Source: Todiramphus chloris collaris (Eukaryota; Chordata; Aves; Coraciiformes; Alcedinidae). From it: a stretch of DNA of 64,000 nucleotides. The notes beneath the pieces are model-generated. The model made no database searches, was not told the origin of the DNA, and worked only from the letters and a program-made list of their open reading frames with translations. Shown here piece by piece: positions 1 through 12,500 of this stretch. The translations under genes and the position numbers were made by a program. The stretch's first letter is position 1. Each line of letters starts with the position of its first letter. The stretch lies in NCBI GenBank assembly GCA_025345505.1, contig JANVCC010000020.1, positions 54,364,772-54,428,771 on the forward strand, read 5' to 3'.

Positions 1-43
1 GCAGGGTATTTTTATGCCAGTAATCTCTTGTATCTGTAAATTT

Positions 44-524
44 ATCACAGAATGGATAGGGTTGGAAAGGACCTGTGGGGATCATCTCATTCAACCCCCC
101 CTGCTAAAGCAGGTTAATCCAGAGCAGTTTGCACAGGAACATGTCCAGGTGGGTTTTGAAAGTCTCCAGAGAAGGAGACTCCACAACCTCTCTGGGCAGC
201 CTGTTCCTGGGCTCTGTCACCATCACAGTAAAGAAGTTTTTCCTTATGTTTAGGTGGAACTTCCTGTGTTTCACTTTGTGCCAGTTGTCCCTTGTCCTAT
301 CTCTGGACACCACTGAAAAGAGACTGTCCCATCCTTTTAATCCCCACCCTTTAGATGTTTATAAGCGTTGATAAGATCCCCTCTCAGTCTTTTCTCCTCC
401 AGGCTAAACAGCCCCAGTTCTCTCAGCCTCTCCTTATAAGTGAAATGTTCCAATCCCCTCATCATCTCTGTAGCCCTCTGTTGGAATCCCTCTGGTAGTT
501 CCCTCTTTCTTGAACTGGAAAACT
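44..524 (-). mobile_element. CR1 LINE, 3' end only (ORF2 C-terminus and 3' UTR)
   Basis: A 5'-truncated CR1 non-LTR retrotransposon lies in reverse orientation, with its 3' end on the left. Read on the minus strand, 104-313 encodes the typical C-terminus of CR1 ORF2, including LNIRKNFFTVMVTE and NRLPREVVESPSLETFK, where the family usually has RHWNRLPREVVESPSL. The plus-strand text near 46-90 (cacagaatgg, ggttggaaaggacc) is the reverse complement of the familiar CR1 3' UTR. The element starts abruptly near 524, which fits the incomplete reverse transcription usual for CR1. It has no poly(A) tail, also typical. No intact coding capacity remains. The family call is secure; the exact subfamily is not. 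Confidence 0.93.
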
Positions 525-2735
525 TTCTTTTCTGAAATAAATCAACACAGTTACATCCTCTAGACTTTTATCAGTTTTGTGTAGACCTCAGATGAAAATC
601 ATGTCTATGCGACTTATGAAATACAATACATGACTTATATAAAAGTGTTCATTCCATTTTTAAAGACAACAGAGGAAAACACAAGATAGAAAGCTAAAAT
701 GACCCAGAAGACTGTTTTCTTTTCTCTTTCAGGACAGTTCAAAAAGAACTAGCGTCAAGAAAAAGCCTGCCTTTGTACACAAGAGAGTGGCAAATAAAGA
801 AATATATATTAAAAAAAGCCTCATCTTTTCCATTTTCCTAATGTCTACTGTTCGGCAAAACTTTTCATGCTATTGTATGATTTCATATTTGGAGAGAAAA
901 TTGTGAAGCATTACTATTCACCTAACCTAAGGAGAAAAAACCCAGGTAGTTGATAGGAGGACTCTGCTATGCAACAAGAGCTCTCCCATATAAAAATCAG
1001 ACTCAACACATACAAGTAACTGCAAGTATACTAAAGGTACAAGATACACAGTTACGGAGTGGAGAATCCTAAATGTAGCTGGCCTGATGAGAGAACATCT
1101 GTAGACTTATTGTACCACAGTTCATCATTTTTTTACTTCAGCAAGTATCATACACAAAGCAGAAATCAGAAGAGTGTGAACACAAACCAGAATTTACTCA
1201 GATGTAAATCAGATGTAAATGTTATTTACTTTGGAAATCAGATGGTAGATCCATGGTCCAAGTTAAAGAAGAAAAGCAAAAAGATTCTCAAAATGAGACA
1301 GAAGGTCTAACTAGCCTCCAGCTGGAGTTAATCAGCATAGCCCCAACAAAGCTCATGGCTCTTGTTAGTTCTGATCTACACAGCATTGCATTAACCAGGT
1401 GAAAAAAATACACCAGTTAAAATAGTTTCTTTTCTGCACAACTAACTCAATACTGAACAGAGGCTTCTTTCTTTTTTTTTTTTTCTTTTTCCTGAGAATT
1501 TAGCATTCTCTAGCACTCAAGAAAATGTTCCTACCCATATTGCCAAAGTCACAGATTGTAGGACCACCACCCTATCAAAACAAGAGACACTAGTAAAACT
1601 CCAGTTTTGCCTGTAAGACTACCTCTATACTAGATGGTCTTTCAGTCTGAAATCTTCCCTTTCTGTAACCCTGAGCATCACAGACCTTTGAACAGTATAC
1701 TTTACAGCACAGTAAGTGCATGGCTGGAGAAAGAACTGTGCCACATAAATACTTATTGATATATAAAAGGAATTAAGACAGAACACAGGAAAAACATAAA
1801 AACAAGAGGAAACAGTTCAGATGAAAACACCAGAGAGAAAACAGAGCAAGATTTCATAGTTCTCAGACTGGGGGGAGGAAAGCACATAGTAAAAGGTAAT
1901 AAAACATACAAATCTATTTTGTGGACAGTGCCAATGTTTTCAGTAACCAAGATCACAAGAGATTTATTTTCACCCTACATCCTACACATTGTGCCATGGG
2001 ATTAAAGCCAAATACAGAAGCATTTCTACTACACTGCTCAGCATGCTGCGGGTGGTAGGAAACAATCTCTTCAGAACAGACTGGAAAGTATCCAGTTGTG
2101 TATGAGCAGAAGCAATGACATCATTTGCTGGCAGCACAATGACAGAGCTCCAGAGCAGCTATGAAAGTCATTGTCAGAACTACTGTGAAAGGAGAAAGGT
2201 AATAGGAGACAGGCAAGCAAATGCTATGGCAAAGGAAATGGAATACTCTGATGGATGATAAGGAACTGAAAGGAGATGACTCCTGGACATCCTAAAGCAG
2301 GCAGCAAAGGAGATCTCCACATGAGATTTTTCAAGCAACTAAAGGTGGAAGAGAGGGGATTCTCATAAGAAGGGGTAGACCAGTAGAGAACAAAAATGCA
2401 GCTATGCCAAAGTTGTCCTTTCTACAACAACATCCTGCAGAAAAAGACACAATCTTTCCTTCCACACTAATCTCTTCATGGCTGGCACTCACATCCATAT
2501 AGGGACAGATAGAGAAATAAGATTTCATCACCAACTCAAAAAGCCATTATAAAATTTGCTGAGGAAATTGCAAACTCAAAATGGAAGCCAGCTGAGACCA
2601 CAGCCTGCAGGGTCATATATCATTAGCATCAAGTGAACCAAGTCCAAATGTCCAGCTTACTGTTCAGGAGGAAACAAAAGCACTACTATATATGTGAGCA
2701 AAGTATCATCTTTTTCTAATCAAACGTTTCTTAGG
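525..2735. other. Unique AT-rich DNA, no gene seen
   Basis: I see no coding exon or recognisable mobile element here. The open frames (such as 1059-1310 plus and 2331-2534 minus) are short and match no family. A pyrimidine-rich tract lies at about 1465-1492. The stretch near 1370-1450 (tctacacagcattgc) loosely recalls decayed MITE ends but is too weak to call. Confidence 0.6.
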
Positions 2736-2737
2736 TC

Positions 2738-2840
2738 TGGGTTCAGAAAAGCATTCAAGCATGTGCTTAAGGCTCGCTTTTTTTTCCAGAAAACTGCTCA
2801 AAACACACATTTACCTGTAAGCACTTGCTAACGGCTGTGA
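2738..2840. mobile_element. Relic of an old amniote palindromic MITE-like repeat
   Basis: The text ttcagaaaagcattcaagc (2742-2760) followed by atgtgcttaa (2761-2770) resembles a repeat I remember as abundant in turtles, crocodilians and birds, with alternating 'aagcacttaagcacgtgcttaa' units. A further gtaagcacttgct follows near 2818. The copy is heavily diverged and its ends are not visible. The identification rests on memory of the family, not on a search, so it is tentative. Confidence 0.4.
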
Positions 2841-4925
2841 ATAAAGGTGAAGACCATAACTAAAAACTTCTGAGAAAGAGCGTTAAAAAAACAAAACAAA
2901 ACACAGAAAAATGTGATGTGATTGTTCAATGCATTTCATTATCTTTCTGCTAGCAATACCATCGGGTAAACAATGAATAATACAAGGCTTCTTCCAGAAT
3001 AAGTTGGCCACAGACATTAAACACAATACTCTAGTTGCGAAAAAAATATAAGCATCACACCAGCATACTCTTGGGTCGATTTATGATATTGCCACAGACC
3101 CAGGAACAAACTAATTAGAGTGGTTACAGGTTTGAGCCCCTTTTCAGACGTACAACTTTCAGAAGGTATATGTTGAAAAGTCTGAAGTGAAAGTTATGAC
3201 CCCATTTAGTGCCATTCTCTAATGGCAGTAAAGATGATACATTTTTCACACCACAGCTCAGCCCTGATGCCTGCTTGCAGGACATTAATAATCCTGTCAT
3301 AGCTGTCAAGGGGACACAACAGTTGCTGTTCTGATGACACTCTGTTCCTGTCTCCATGCAAATAATTAGTTTTTCATCACCAGCAGAATTGTTTTCTGGC
3401 ATTTCTGTTTGACTCAGTGACTTTTGATCTCTGGCCTAATATTCCTTTCGTCCTTATCAAAAAAAAACACAGATCTGAATAATAAGCTAGAAAGTTGCTG
3501 GCTAACAAATCTAAAAGGCTGTAAAGGCAAACTGTCACTAATCATGTGATTAATACAAGTTGACTTACATCTTGAGGAGGCTACTGGGAAATACCCTTCT
3601 GCACCAGTTATTCTTAGGTGTTATTTCTGATTAATTATGCTCTTACTCCATTAGAAAACTGATGGCCAACTTTGCATCTACCTCTTTGCTTTGTACCTTA
3701 CAAAGACAGTGACTGTAAAAAATTTATAGGGAATGAATTAATAGATGGTCAGTGTGTCCAAGGTGGTGCAGCAGCTCTGGTTTGCTATCCTAAGATTATA
3801 TGCTATGTATAAAAATGAAAGCCACAGAAGCAACAGTTGATACAGCACCTAATCTTCCCAGGTAGAGGTGCAGTTTTTCACCCATAAACCTGCATCTGCA
3901 CTTTTAACACAGCAGAATTATTAACAATCCCTTGAAAAATACCAGATGCATCCTCAGTTTTATGAATGCAAACAGCCCCATTGGAGCCAAGGCAAGTACT
4001 CACCTGTATTTAATTTAGATACATGCATAAGCAAAGGCAGGATCAGAGACCCAGATATCATTATTTATGTCTGCGGCACAACATGGTCTCAAAAATGCAT
4101 TCACAAAACAGACTGTAATGCAAGATCCTGACAATGCAGGTTACTCCATAGAATTTCAATGCGAGGCTCTCCTTTTTTGGGTCACTTTGAAAACCCCATC
4201 CTCTATTATTTTAATAAAGCTAGCACTGTCATTTCAGCAACAATAGCAACCAAATAGCAACCAATAGCAACCAAAAGAAGTCAAAAGAAAATACAAGTTA
4301 AAAAAAAAATCATTTGTTACTACCAGTGTAAAAATCTTTTCAAATTATATTTTGTTTTATTTATTCATTATTAAAAAGGCTCCTAAAAGGATGTGACTTT
4401 GGAGACCTAACATAGATCTTCAACTAAGATGAGCACAAATCACACAATCTCCCACCACTCTCTTCCTTAGAGATTTAAAATTAGATTTGAGTGAATAATG
4501 TAGATAAAAATATTCATTCACTTCATCCATACAATCTGTTTTCCTGGCACAAATGTTTGCAGAAAACAAATGTCAAAGCAAATGGTGTTATTTACTTTGG
4601 AAGAATGTTTCTATACATCCAATCACATAATGGAAACACCAGCAGGTGACTTATGTGGCCAGTTAGAAGTAATATTACTCAGTTTTGAAACAGTCAGTTT
4701 ACAGAGGAGGAACATGTGCAAAAAAAATTTATCAAATCCATTTGAACTCATAATACATAAACTAGAAACCAGAAAAGTACTGAAGGAGAAAAAAAAGATG
4801 GAAATAGTCAAAACAAATATCTCACTCTGAACCCAAGGCAACAGCAGGCTTTTTCTCTTCAATTCAGATTTGGGATCTGGCCCCTTCAGCTCAGTTCAAT
4901 TTTAAAGGCTCATCCTTCAAGCAAA
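2841..4925. other. Unique DNA, no gene seen
   Basis: No exon or transposon is supported. Short open frames at 3124-3402 (minus, 92 codons) and 3946-4131 (plus, 61 codons) are unremarkable for AT-rich sequence and match nothing I recognise. The only structured element is the small tandem repeat at 4240-4276. Confidence 0.6.
4240..4276 (+). repeat. Short tandem repeat, unit about atagcaacca
   Basis: About three and a half copies of a roughly 10-base unit (atagcaacca, with small indels) run in tandem. It is a short, imperfect minisatellite with no visible link to a gene. Confidence 0.75.
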
Positions 4926-4927
4926 TC

Positions 4928-4992
4928 CTAGGCACTTGGACTGTAATAGCACTGCAGGTTCAAGTCCTGTAGAGCATCAAATACAAGTTGTA
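4928..4992 (+). mobile_element. MIR-like tRNA-derived SINE relic
   Basis: The 11-mer at 4957-4967 (ggttcaagtcc) matches the RNA polymerase III B box GGTTCRANYCC exactly. It is preceded by ggcacttggactgtaat, which resembles the segment before the B box in amniote MIR elements. No cloverleaf can be folded and no clear A box is present, so this is not a functional tRNA gene. The core and 3' parts of MIR are not recognisable. The other possibility is a chance B-box match. Confidence 0.4.
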
Positions 4993-7570
4993 ATTAAAAT
5001 AATTTACATGCTGCTAGCAAGTCAGCTAAAGCAAGCACATCAGGTTCCCAGCATGGATTTTAATTTGCTTCAAAATTACTCAAGGATAGGAACTCATATT
5101 TTTCAGCATCATCCTAGTTAGCCTAGGAAAAACACAAGACCCAACCAACAGCTGTTTGATTGGAAGAAGGTGGGGGTAACTATTACTTGGTAGGTATTTA
5201 TCTTCACTCACTGCCTGGGTTCATCATGAAAGCAAACATCCATGCTGTGTGTACACTACCAGCAAACGCATCACTGGCTGCAAAAGAAACAGGCTGAGTT
5301 GCTTTTCCCATGCAGACATGTGCATGATGCTCTACAAGGAGAGCAGCTTGGTAATTCAGAGTAGGATTCAACCTAATGGGACAGAGTCCTGATAAAACAC
5401 ATGGCTCCTATTCTCACCCTCCCCTGCACTTCCTCAAGCGACTCAGTCCTGGAAGGAGCTGTGCTTCCCAGCTTCTCTCTACACCTTGATGTCATTTCTT
5501 CACAAGCTGCGATTGCTTGGCCAGCTTTAAAAGCCAATTAGTTGTTCACTCTAGAATGAACCACCAGCATGAATCTTTTGTCTACTGAAATACTGATATT
5601 AACTCCAGTAGTTTCTGGAGCAAGCACTTCTTACTCTACAAGACTACCCCACAAGTGACAGTGGAGATGGAAGAAGTTGTGTGACAATGAATCAGCATGT
5701 TAGAAATCCCTTTTCTCCCTAAACGGGCAAAGCACCTCCGAGAAAAATGGTTGCTGATGAAAAAGACCCCACAGAATACCACCAATGTGACATTAGCATT
5801 TCCTAATAGCCAGGCATATTACCTACATAATTAAAATTATTTCCTATTAGCACACTTTGTTTGAATGTTTATAAACCATCCTCAGCCATCTCAACTAATG
5901 CATGGACTCCTGTTTTAAGGACAGATGGAGACAATTGGTTTTTCTTTTTTCCTTGGGAGTTGTGCTGTTGCTGAAATATCTACATGATTTTGGGGGATTT
6001 TTGTCCATTGTGGAAATTGATATTTTAAGGTCATAAATAATTCCACAGCAAAATTCATCCTTGATAACATTATCATGCAGGTGGGTGGACGTTCAGGGTG
6101 ACTTCTATGCACGCAAGCTGACTACATGAATTCCCTGAAAGACAAGTGATGGCGTGTTTAAGTGCAAACACTGAAGGAGTTACTCTATCCAGGAACCCAG
6201 CCACCAGAGGTAACTGTGCCCACTGCAGAGTCAACAGATCAGAGCATCTGACTCAAAGCCTGGAGTCTCCGTGTACAAGGACAGTTAAATTTTAGTTTTT
6301 AACACTGTATTGCAGAGACCAAAATTCTGCCTCCCTAGATCTTTTCCTGGAGCCTCTGATCCTGGACATTTCTAAAGAGCCCATACAAATCTTGATGGAT
6401 CTCCCAGCTCATCTGCTATGACAACTCCTTTGTTTCTCACGTCAGTAACATAAAAGTTTGTATTTAAAATTTTGCAGCAAAGTGGCTGGCATATTGAATG
6501 TTCTGTGTGCTGTATTACTTACCTAGCTGACCAGGAATTTAATTATTGCATTTCTGAGAAAGCAAATGCCTAGATGTTGTCTAGAACATAATATGAATAT
6601 TTCTTTTAAAATACCAATTTATAGGGTGGCATCTGAAATGACCAGATCAGGAATAAAAGTTATCAGTCTAGATTCAAGGCAGACTTTAGCTGGAATAGCA
6701 TGTGTTTTTGATCTCCTTGAATTGTGCAGTCAGGAGAGAGATATCTGGCTAGGTGGGATTTTGCACATCTGTCAGCTACATCAGGGATCCAAACGCAGAA
6801 GTCAGCATGTAAGAACATGTAGATTTGTGACCCTCTCCTGAGGATTTGGGGATCCATAAACCAATGAATGGATTACAAAGAAATGTAGTATTTTCATCTG
6901 TGACAGATACTGCTGCAATTCTGGAGCACTTCACAATATTTAAAGGAAAACTGTGCCCATTCTCCACACACAGGATCTGCAAAAGCACAAAAGGCAAGCA
7001 CTGCTTAGCAATGAAGAATTTGGAAAATGCATGTTGAAATTTGTTCAGCATCCGATCTGAAAACTCCAAATTTCTATGGTCAGAACCAGCACAGAATGGG
7101 AGTTTCTTTCCCTCATTCATATTTATTCTGTATAGGAATCCATGTAGAAGAGACATTGGTTGTGTATCCTGAACCATGTGTTAAGATGCTTGCAAAGAAG
7201 CTCACCAGATGGGCTAGAATTCCTCCTAATACAGAATCAGATGACATTTAATAAGCAAACTACATGACCCTATTCATGGACATTTTCTATCAATCCACTC
7301 CATACCTCCCAAACTCTACTTCAAGTGTCTTAGCATGATAACTGATAAGCTTCAGATCTATTTGGATGCTTTAAGGGAAACCCAACAAATCACAGAAGGG
7401 TGTGCATCAAGAGCAGATGAAACCGAACTGCTAGATGTGTTACAGAGCAGCATTTCAAAATGCCCACCCTCAAATGCAGCAAATTTGCTACTTTTACCTA
7501 GGGTAAAGCTGGGAAATTAAAATTCTAAGGGAATTTAAAATACCAAACAGTGCTCAAACAACAGTGCTCA
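4993..7570. other. Unique DNA, no gene seen
   Basis: Several overlapping open frames lie at 6566-7251 on the plus strand and at 6776-7177 on the minus strand (133 codons). None contains a recognisable domain, and the two strands compete for the same bases. No splice-bounded exon, repeat or regulatory site could be supported. Confidence 0.55.
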
Positions 7571-7746
7571 ACTGTGTCATTGAAAGATTTTATGCTTTTA
7601 AGTCATACATAGTAAATTACCTTCTCTTATAGGCATGTTTAAAACTACGGTCTTTTTCTGTAACCTTGATCCTCAGATACAATTTCATTCATTGAAGTCT
7701 AATCATTCTTCCTTTGTATGTTAATCTCAAACCAGATATACCATGT
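7571..7746 (+). repeat. 176-bp direct duplication, copy 1
   Basis: This segment recurs at 9343-9518 in the same orientation, at a constant offset of 1,772 bases. The two copies align over 176 bases without a gap; I count 9 mismatches (about 95% identity). It begins actg(t/c)gtcattgaaag and ends ccagatataccatgt. There are no inverted terminal repeats, poly(A) tail or target duplications. The flanks of the two copies are unrelated. It may be a local segmental duplication or two insertions of an uncharacterised repeat. Confidence 0.93.
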
Positions 7747-8536
7747 GAAACATTCAGTTTCTGGTTGAATAGAGATAACAAAAAGATAATCTGATACAAA
7801 GAGCATCCCCCCCGTTCATGCAAACCCATCTGTGCTCAGGCAGACGTGCATTGGTGGCCAACTTTCCTCGTGAAGTCCAGCCTCAAATCTCTTCAGCATT
7901 TTGGACACTGTATCTAGTTTACCATACTCTGTGCTTCAGAGAGTAAGCTGCTAAGCGTCATGTCTTCTATCAGTTTCTCCAACGTGGTAACTGTTAGTTC
8001 AGTTCTCCATAAACATACTGGAAAATCACATCCTTCCCACTGATCACCTGTCTGTTCTTTGGAAAGTCTATGCTTTCATGAAGGTCATATTTTGATCAAG
8101 TGGCACACTTCAGAGCATGTTCCTCACAATAATTTTTCCTTTGAAGCCTCATGGAACACACAGGCCGCAATGAAGTACAAGGCATAACAGACAAACAGCA
8201 GTTGTCTGGAGATCTCTGAGTTTTTACTCACCAGAGTGTCAAACACAGAGCTGTACACATAATTTACACTTAAAAAGCTAGAAAAGCAACACATGAACTC
8301 ACTTATTTAGCCACACAATGTAAAAATTGCAAAAAAATGTAAAACGCCCATGCATAGTGGTACTCTGTGCACATCCTCAGTCAGAGGCGTCTTTGTTTCT
8401 GCAGCTTCAGGAGGGTAGCGCCATTAGAAGGAGTACTATTTGTTTCCTTCAGATCTTGCTTGAAAAGGCAACCATTTTAATTTGAAGCTAGGACTGACAT
8501 TATTTGAACCATGGAAAGATATTATCTGTTGGTTTG

Positions 8537-8552
8537 TTTTTTTTTTTTTTTT
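8537..8552 (+). repeat. Poly(T) tract, 16 bases
   Basis: Uninterrupted T16. It could be the tail of a minus-strand retrocopy, but nothing recognisable lies on its left side. Confidence 0.9.
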
Positions 8553-8670
8553 CCCCTGAGTTCACCTGTTTATATTTAATAAAAGTGCTCTTTTGTAACT
8601 CATGATGGGCTAGAGAATTCCCAAACCATTCAAAATACTTTAAAGTTCTTCTGGGACATAGCCAGATACT

Positions 8671-8751
8671 TAATATTGTATTACATTTTATAGTTGTCAC
8701 TTAATCAAGCTATTTAATATTATAGTACATTTTAAAACTGTCACTTAATCA
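8671..8751 (+). repeat. Tandem duplication of a 44-bp unit, two copies
   Basis: 8671-8714 and 8715-8751 start alike (taatatt), and both contain tcacttaatca at the same phase. The first 37 positions differ at five places, then the similarity decays. It looks like an old local slippage or duplication event. Confidence 0.8.
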
Positions 8752-9342
8752 CATTTTCTTGACCCTTTTATGTGAATTAAAGATCACTGTAGATAAAAAA
8801 TGGCATGCTTTAGTTTAAATAGATTCAGTATGTCCAGTTTGACAGTTACTTCTGAGACATTAAAAGAATTTTCTGTGATTAATGTGACCCCCACACATTA
8901 CATAGTATAATGTTCCATTTCTTCAACCAATAAAGGAAACAACATTAGACAGAAAGAGCCAAAACTTATCCAACTGTACGTAAAGCTAAGAAAGTCTAAA
9001 GCTAAGCATGGTGTGCTGTGAAACTGAGTTAAATCAACTATTTTCTATTTCCTTACAACTCAAAAAAAAAAAAAAGTTCAGTAATAACACAGTAAGCTCA
9101 TATTCCACAACAACAGAAACTATCTTACCGCAGCTTGCTCAGAAAGGAATAAATGCACTTTATGCCATGACAGGTGATCAGGACTATCTGTGCTAAGTAT
9201 AAATAATTGATAGCCATGCAGTCTAATTTTGGAAGAAATTTTACATATGCATTTACACACAAAAGCAAAGAAATACATAAGACATCCATCTTCAGAACCA
9301 TTTATAATGGCAATCATCATCATTTTATGCAATTGTTCCAGA

Positions 9343-9518
9343 ACTGCGTCATTGAAAGATTTTATGCTTTTAAGTCATACATAGTAAATTACCTTCTCTT
9401 ATAGGCTTGTTTAAAACTATGGTCTTTTTCCGTAACCTTGGTCCTCAGATCCTATTTCTTTCACTGAAGTCTAATCATTCTTCCTTTGTATGTTAATCTC
9501 AAACCAGATATACCATGT
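9343..9518 (+). repeat. 176-bp direct duplication, copy 2
   Basis: Second copy of 7571-7746, same strand and without indels. Most of the differences cluster in the middle (about 9406-9465). The last 45 or so bases are identical between copies. An open frame at 9461-9649 on the minus strand overlaps it but has no family match. Confidence 0.93.
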
Positions 9519-12500
9519 TTGTTAATGGTTGTGCCTAAGTGCTGCCCATTCTTAAAGCACTCTGTATGCTTTTCTTGATAGTTTAATGATAATAAATACT
9601 CTTTTTGGTCCATGAAGTAGGACATAGTACAATAGCATTGATCTTTCATTTGACAGCAAATTTGTTTGACAACAGAATAGGATTTAGTGTAACCAAATAA
9701 TCAATAGTAATTCATTTGGGATAGTCAATCAAAAATAGTGTGTATACAGTACCTTTGCAAACAACGAATAGTGAACTAAAATAATGGAGACATGAAAAGA
9801 TCCTGCACAGAAATCAGACTGTTGATGAAGAAGAATAGTTCAAAATTATTTACAAGAGCTGCCAAAAAGATGCATATGGGCATCTCAAAAAAAATGTGGG
9901 CACACTGGGAGAAGAAGTCAATTAACAGGATCTACTCAACAAAACTGATGCCTCCTACTCATTTACTCCAGAAGGATATCTTGTTAACCTAAATTTTGCA
10001 CACAGGAGAGTGTTTGCCTGAATCAGCTTCTGTACTGGACTATCAACAGCTTGAAAAGAAGAAGACTATCCCTTCATCCAAGAGCAGGCTTTGTCTCAGA
10101 CAGTTCCACCTGCCCCTTCCTACCAGCCATACTGGCACTTTGCAGTAGAGCCTCAACAAGTTGGGCTACAGCTTACCTATGGTAAGCTGAATATAGCATC
10201 TAAATATTGAATATACTGAATATAGCATCTAAAAAGTAAGTTACAAAGATAAAGAGCAGCAGAAAATTATAGATACATGCTTTCCCCTCCATTCAAAATA
10301 AATGATAGCTATCTAGACTAATTGAAGAGATTAGCGAACACAAGCTACAGAACCTCCAAATGAATACACCTTGTTGCTGAAGTGTGGATATCGCAGGTAT
10401 CACCTCACCATTGTACTGTGCTTGAATGTAAGCACAGTAGTAATGAAGATAGGTATTGCTACTACCAGTAGGTAAATGGATATTCACATTTTCCCTTTAT
10501 CCTTTCTTTCCCTTCCTGTTTATCATCAGCATTCTTGGATCTTTTCTTCCATTAAATTGTAAGTTTCCGGGGACGTAAACGAGGTCATTATTGTGTCTTC
10601 AAAAGGGGATCATTGCAAGGGGCCAAAACTGTGTCAATGCTACTTGGAGCCTTTGGGCACAATATTACTAAATTGCCCATCAACTATAACCCAAAATTAT
10701 AGGCATGCTGTGTGCAGTATTTTGTAAGCCATTGTTTTGCAACGTGGAAATATGCAAGTGAACATGATACTTGAACAACATAATTCATTTTCCATTCATT
10801 AGCCACAATGGGTATCTCATGGTACTGTTTGCTCTTCAGTTTCAAATATGAACTTGCATACAAAGTCAAGCAAATGAGCTTTCCTTCATGTTGTTTTATT
10901 AAGCTCTTGGACTACACTTTAAGCCCTAGAAGAAAGAATTACAATTGCTGTTGTCTCACAAAAGCAGTGAAATTCCCAAAGAACTGAAGAACTCAGTCCT
11001 AGACTGTGGATGAAAATGGCTGTAAGGTCCCTGCACGACCCCTTGCTATGTCCTCTGATGCTTTTCTTATACCTCCTCACGCCAGCACTGCACTTGTATT
11101 CTAAAGCGAAAATTAAGTTTTACGGCAACATCCTATAAAAGCCCTCGTCTTAACTTTTGGAGAATATCCTTAATGATCTCACTTGTCTGTAAAGTTTAAA
11201 GATAGCTTTGTTTTAATTTCTCTTTAGCTTTTCACTCAAATATCCCATGTATGACATTATTATAATTCTACCAGCTTTATACTTGCCAATTCCTCTCCTA
11301 CTCTTTTGTTCTTGGGCTAATCTTTCTTTTTGTATTAATGAAGTCCTTTGAAGTATCTCTTCAAATCTTCATCTCGATTCCTTTGTGATTCCCCCCTCCC
11401 TGTCCCAAACCTGATAGAGTCTTTTTATCTTGAAAATTATTAATACTTCCCCCGCTCCTGGCATTGTACCATCACCTCTAAAATGTTCTATTATTATTTC
11501 TGCTCTTAGGCCGCTTTCTTCTCACCCAGGAATATTGGCAAATTACTGACCTCTAGGCAAGCTTTTATAGGCAAGGTCTTGCATCAAGTGGTAGCCTTTC
11601 AAGTGCTTAACTACCTAGTAATAATCTTGATAACAAATGGCCTCCTGGTTTGCAGTTATGCCTAGCTTGCTGTGCATGGTGCTAAGAGAGCATCTCTTTA
11701 AGTGGTCAACGACTTTTTACTCAACTATACCTTGACTATCTTGTCAGCTCCTATCCACTGTGCTATTAGCACACTGGATGCTTCAGATTATGGTAACACT
11801 TTCTGACCAGACACCAAATTATAAAACACAGGGTGCCTCGTTCAGTATAACTTGTCAACTTGTCACTCTGTAACATCAGTCTTCTACGTTGAGCAATGTG
11901 CATCATTTTCTTGTGATGGATGCAGGGACCACTGCTCCTGAACGTTACTGCAGCTAATCGTTAAGACCAATTTAATTGGTAAGAATATTAACACTTTTTT
12001 CACACACTTAATGCAAATAATTAATTCCTATACTATTTATTCTTAATTTGGCATTTTGATGTGAATCAGTCTTTTTTTTCCTCTTTCTGCTCCTTTATCA
12101 CTTTGCCCTAGGTGCAATGCAGTGGCTTAAAATTATACTTTTAGCAACAGGAAATGTTTGCGAGTAGCAATTTTCCAGATCTTTTCTTTTTAAGGTCACC
12201 TCCTTTAATCAAGAGCATGCCTAAAATTACTGTAAACTAGAACTCAAGACTAGAAGTGATGAAGAAACATGAAGCAAAGTGTTCCTTAACTGGTTCTTTC
12301 CTGGTCACCCAGCTGAGTAGAAATTCCACAGGCAAACAACTTTTCACCTCACAATCACAATTCACTACTTTTAAAAATGGCCTCATCATGACCAGAGATT
12401 TTGTCATGGCTTTCATCGGAAAAACAAATTCAGAAACAAACACAGATGACAAGGACTGTGACAGATGCCTCTGTTCGATGCAATGATACTCCCCATGCAG

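Larger units (their letters stand above)
7747..9342. other. Spacer between the two 176-bp copies, no gene seen
   Basis: The spacer is AT-rich and holds a T16 tract (8537-8552), a 44-bp tandem duplication (8671-8751) and an A-rich run near 9061. No coding exon is supported. Confidence 0.55.

Noticed and set aside
1360..1450. MITE arm near tctacacagcattgc
   Set aside because: Similarity is limited to about a dozen bases and no second terminal repeat was found.
4957..4967. Possible tRNA gene from a perfect B box
   Set aside because: No acceptor stem, anticodon arm or clear A box can be formed around it. It fits a MIR-like relic or chance better.
6566..7251. Cluster of plus-strand frames as exons of one gene
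   Set aside because: The frames have no family match, no consistent splice sites were found, and a 133-codon minus-strand frame overlaps them.
7571..9518. The 176-bp repeats as LTRs of one provirus
   Set aside because: No TG...CA ends, no primer-binding site or polypurine tract, no retroviral frames in the 1.6-kb spacer, and no target duplications.
7571..9518. CRISPR-like array
   Set aside because: There are only two long copies, irregular spacing, and the genome is vertebrate.
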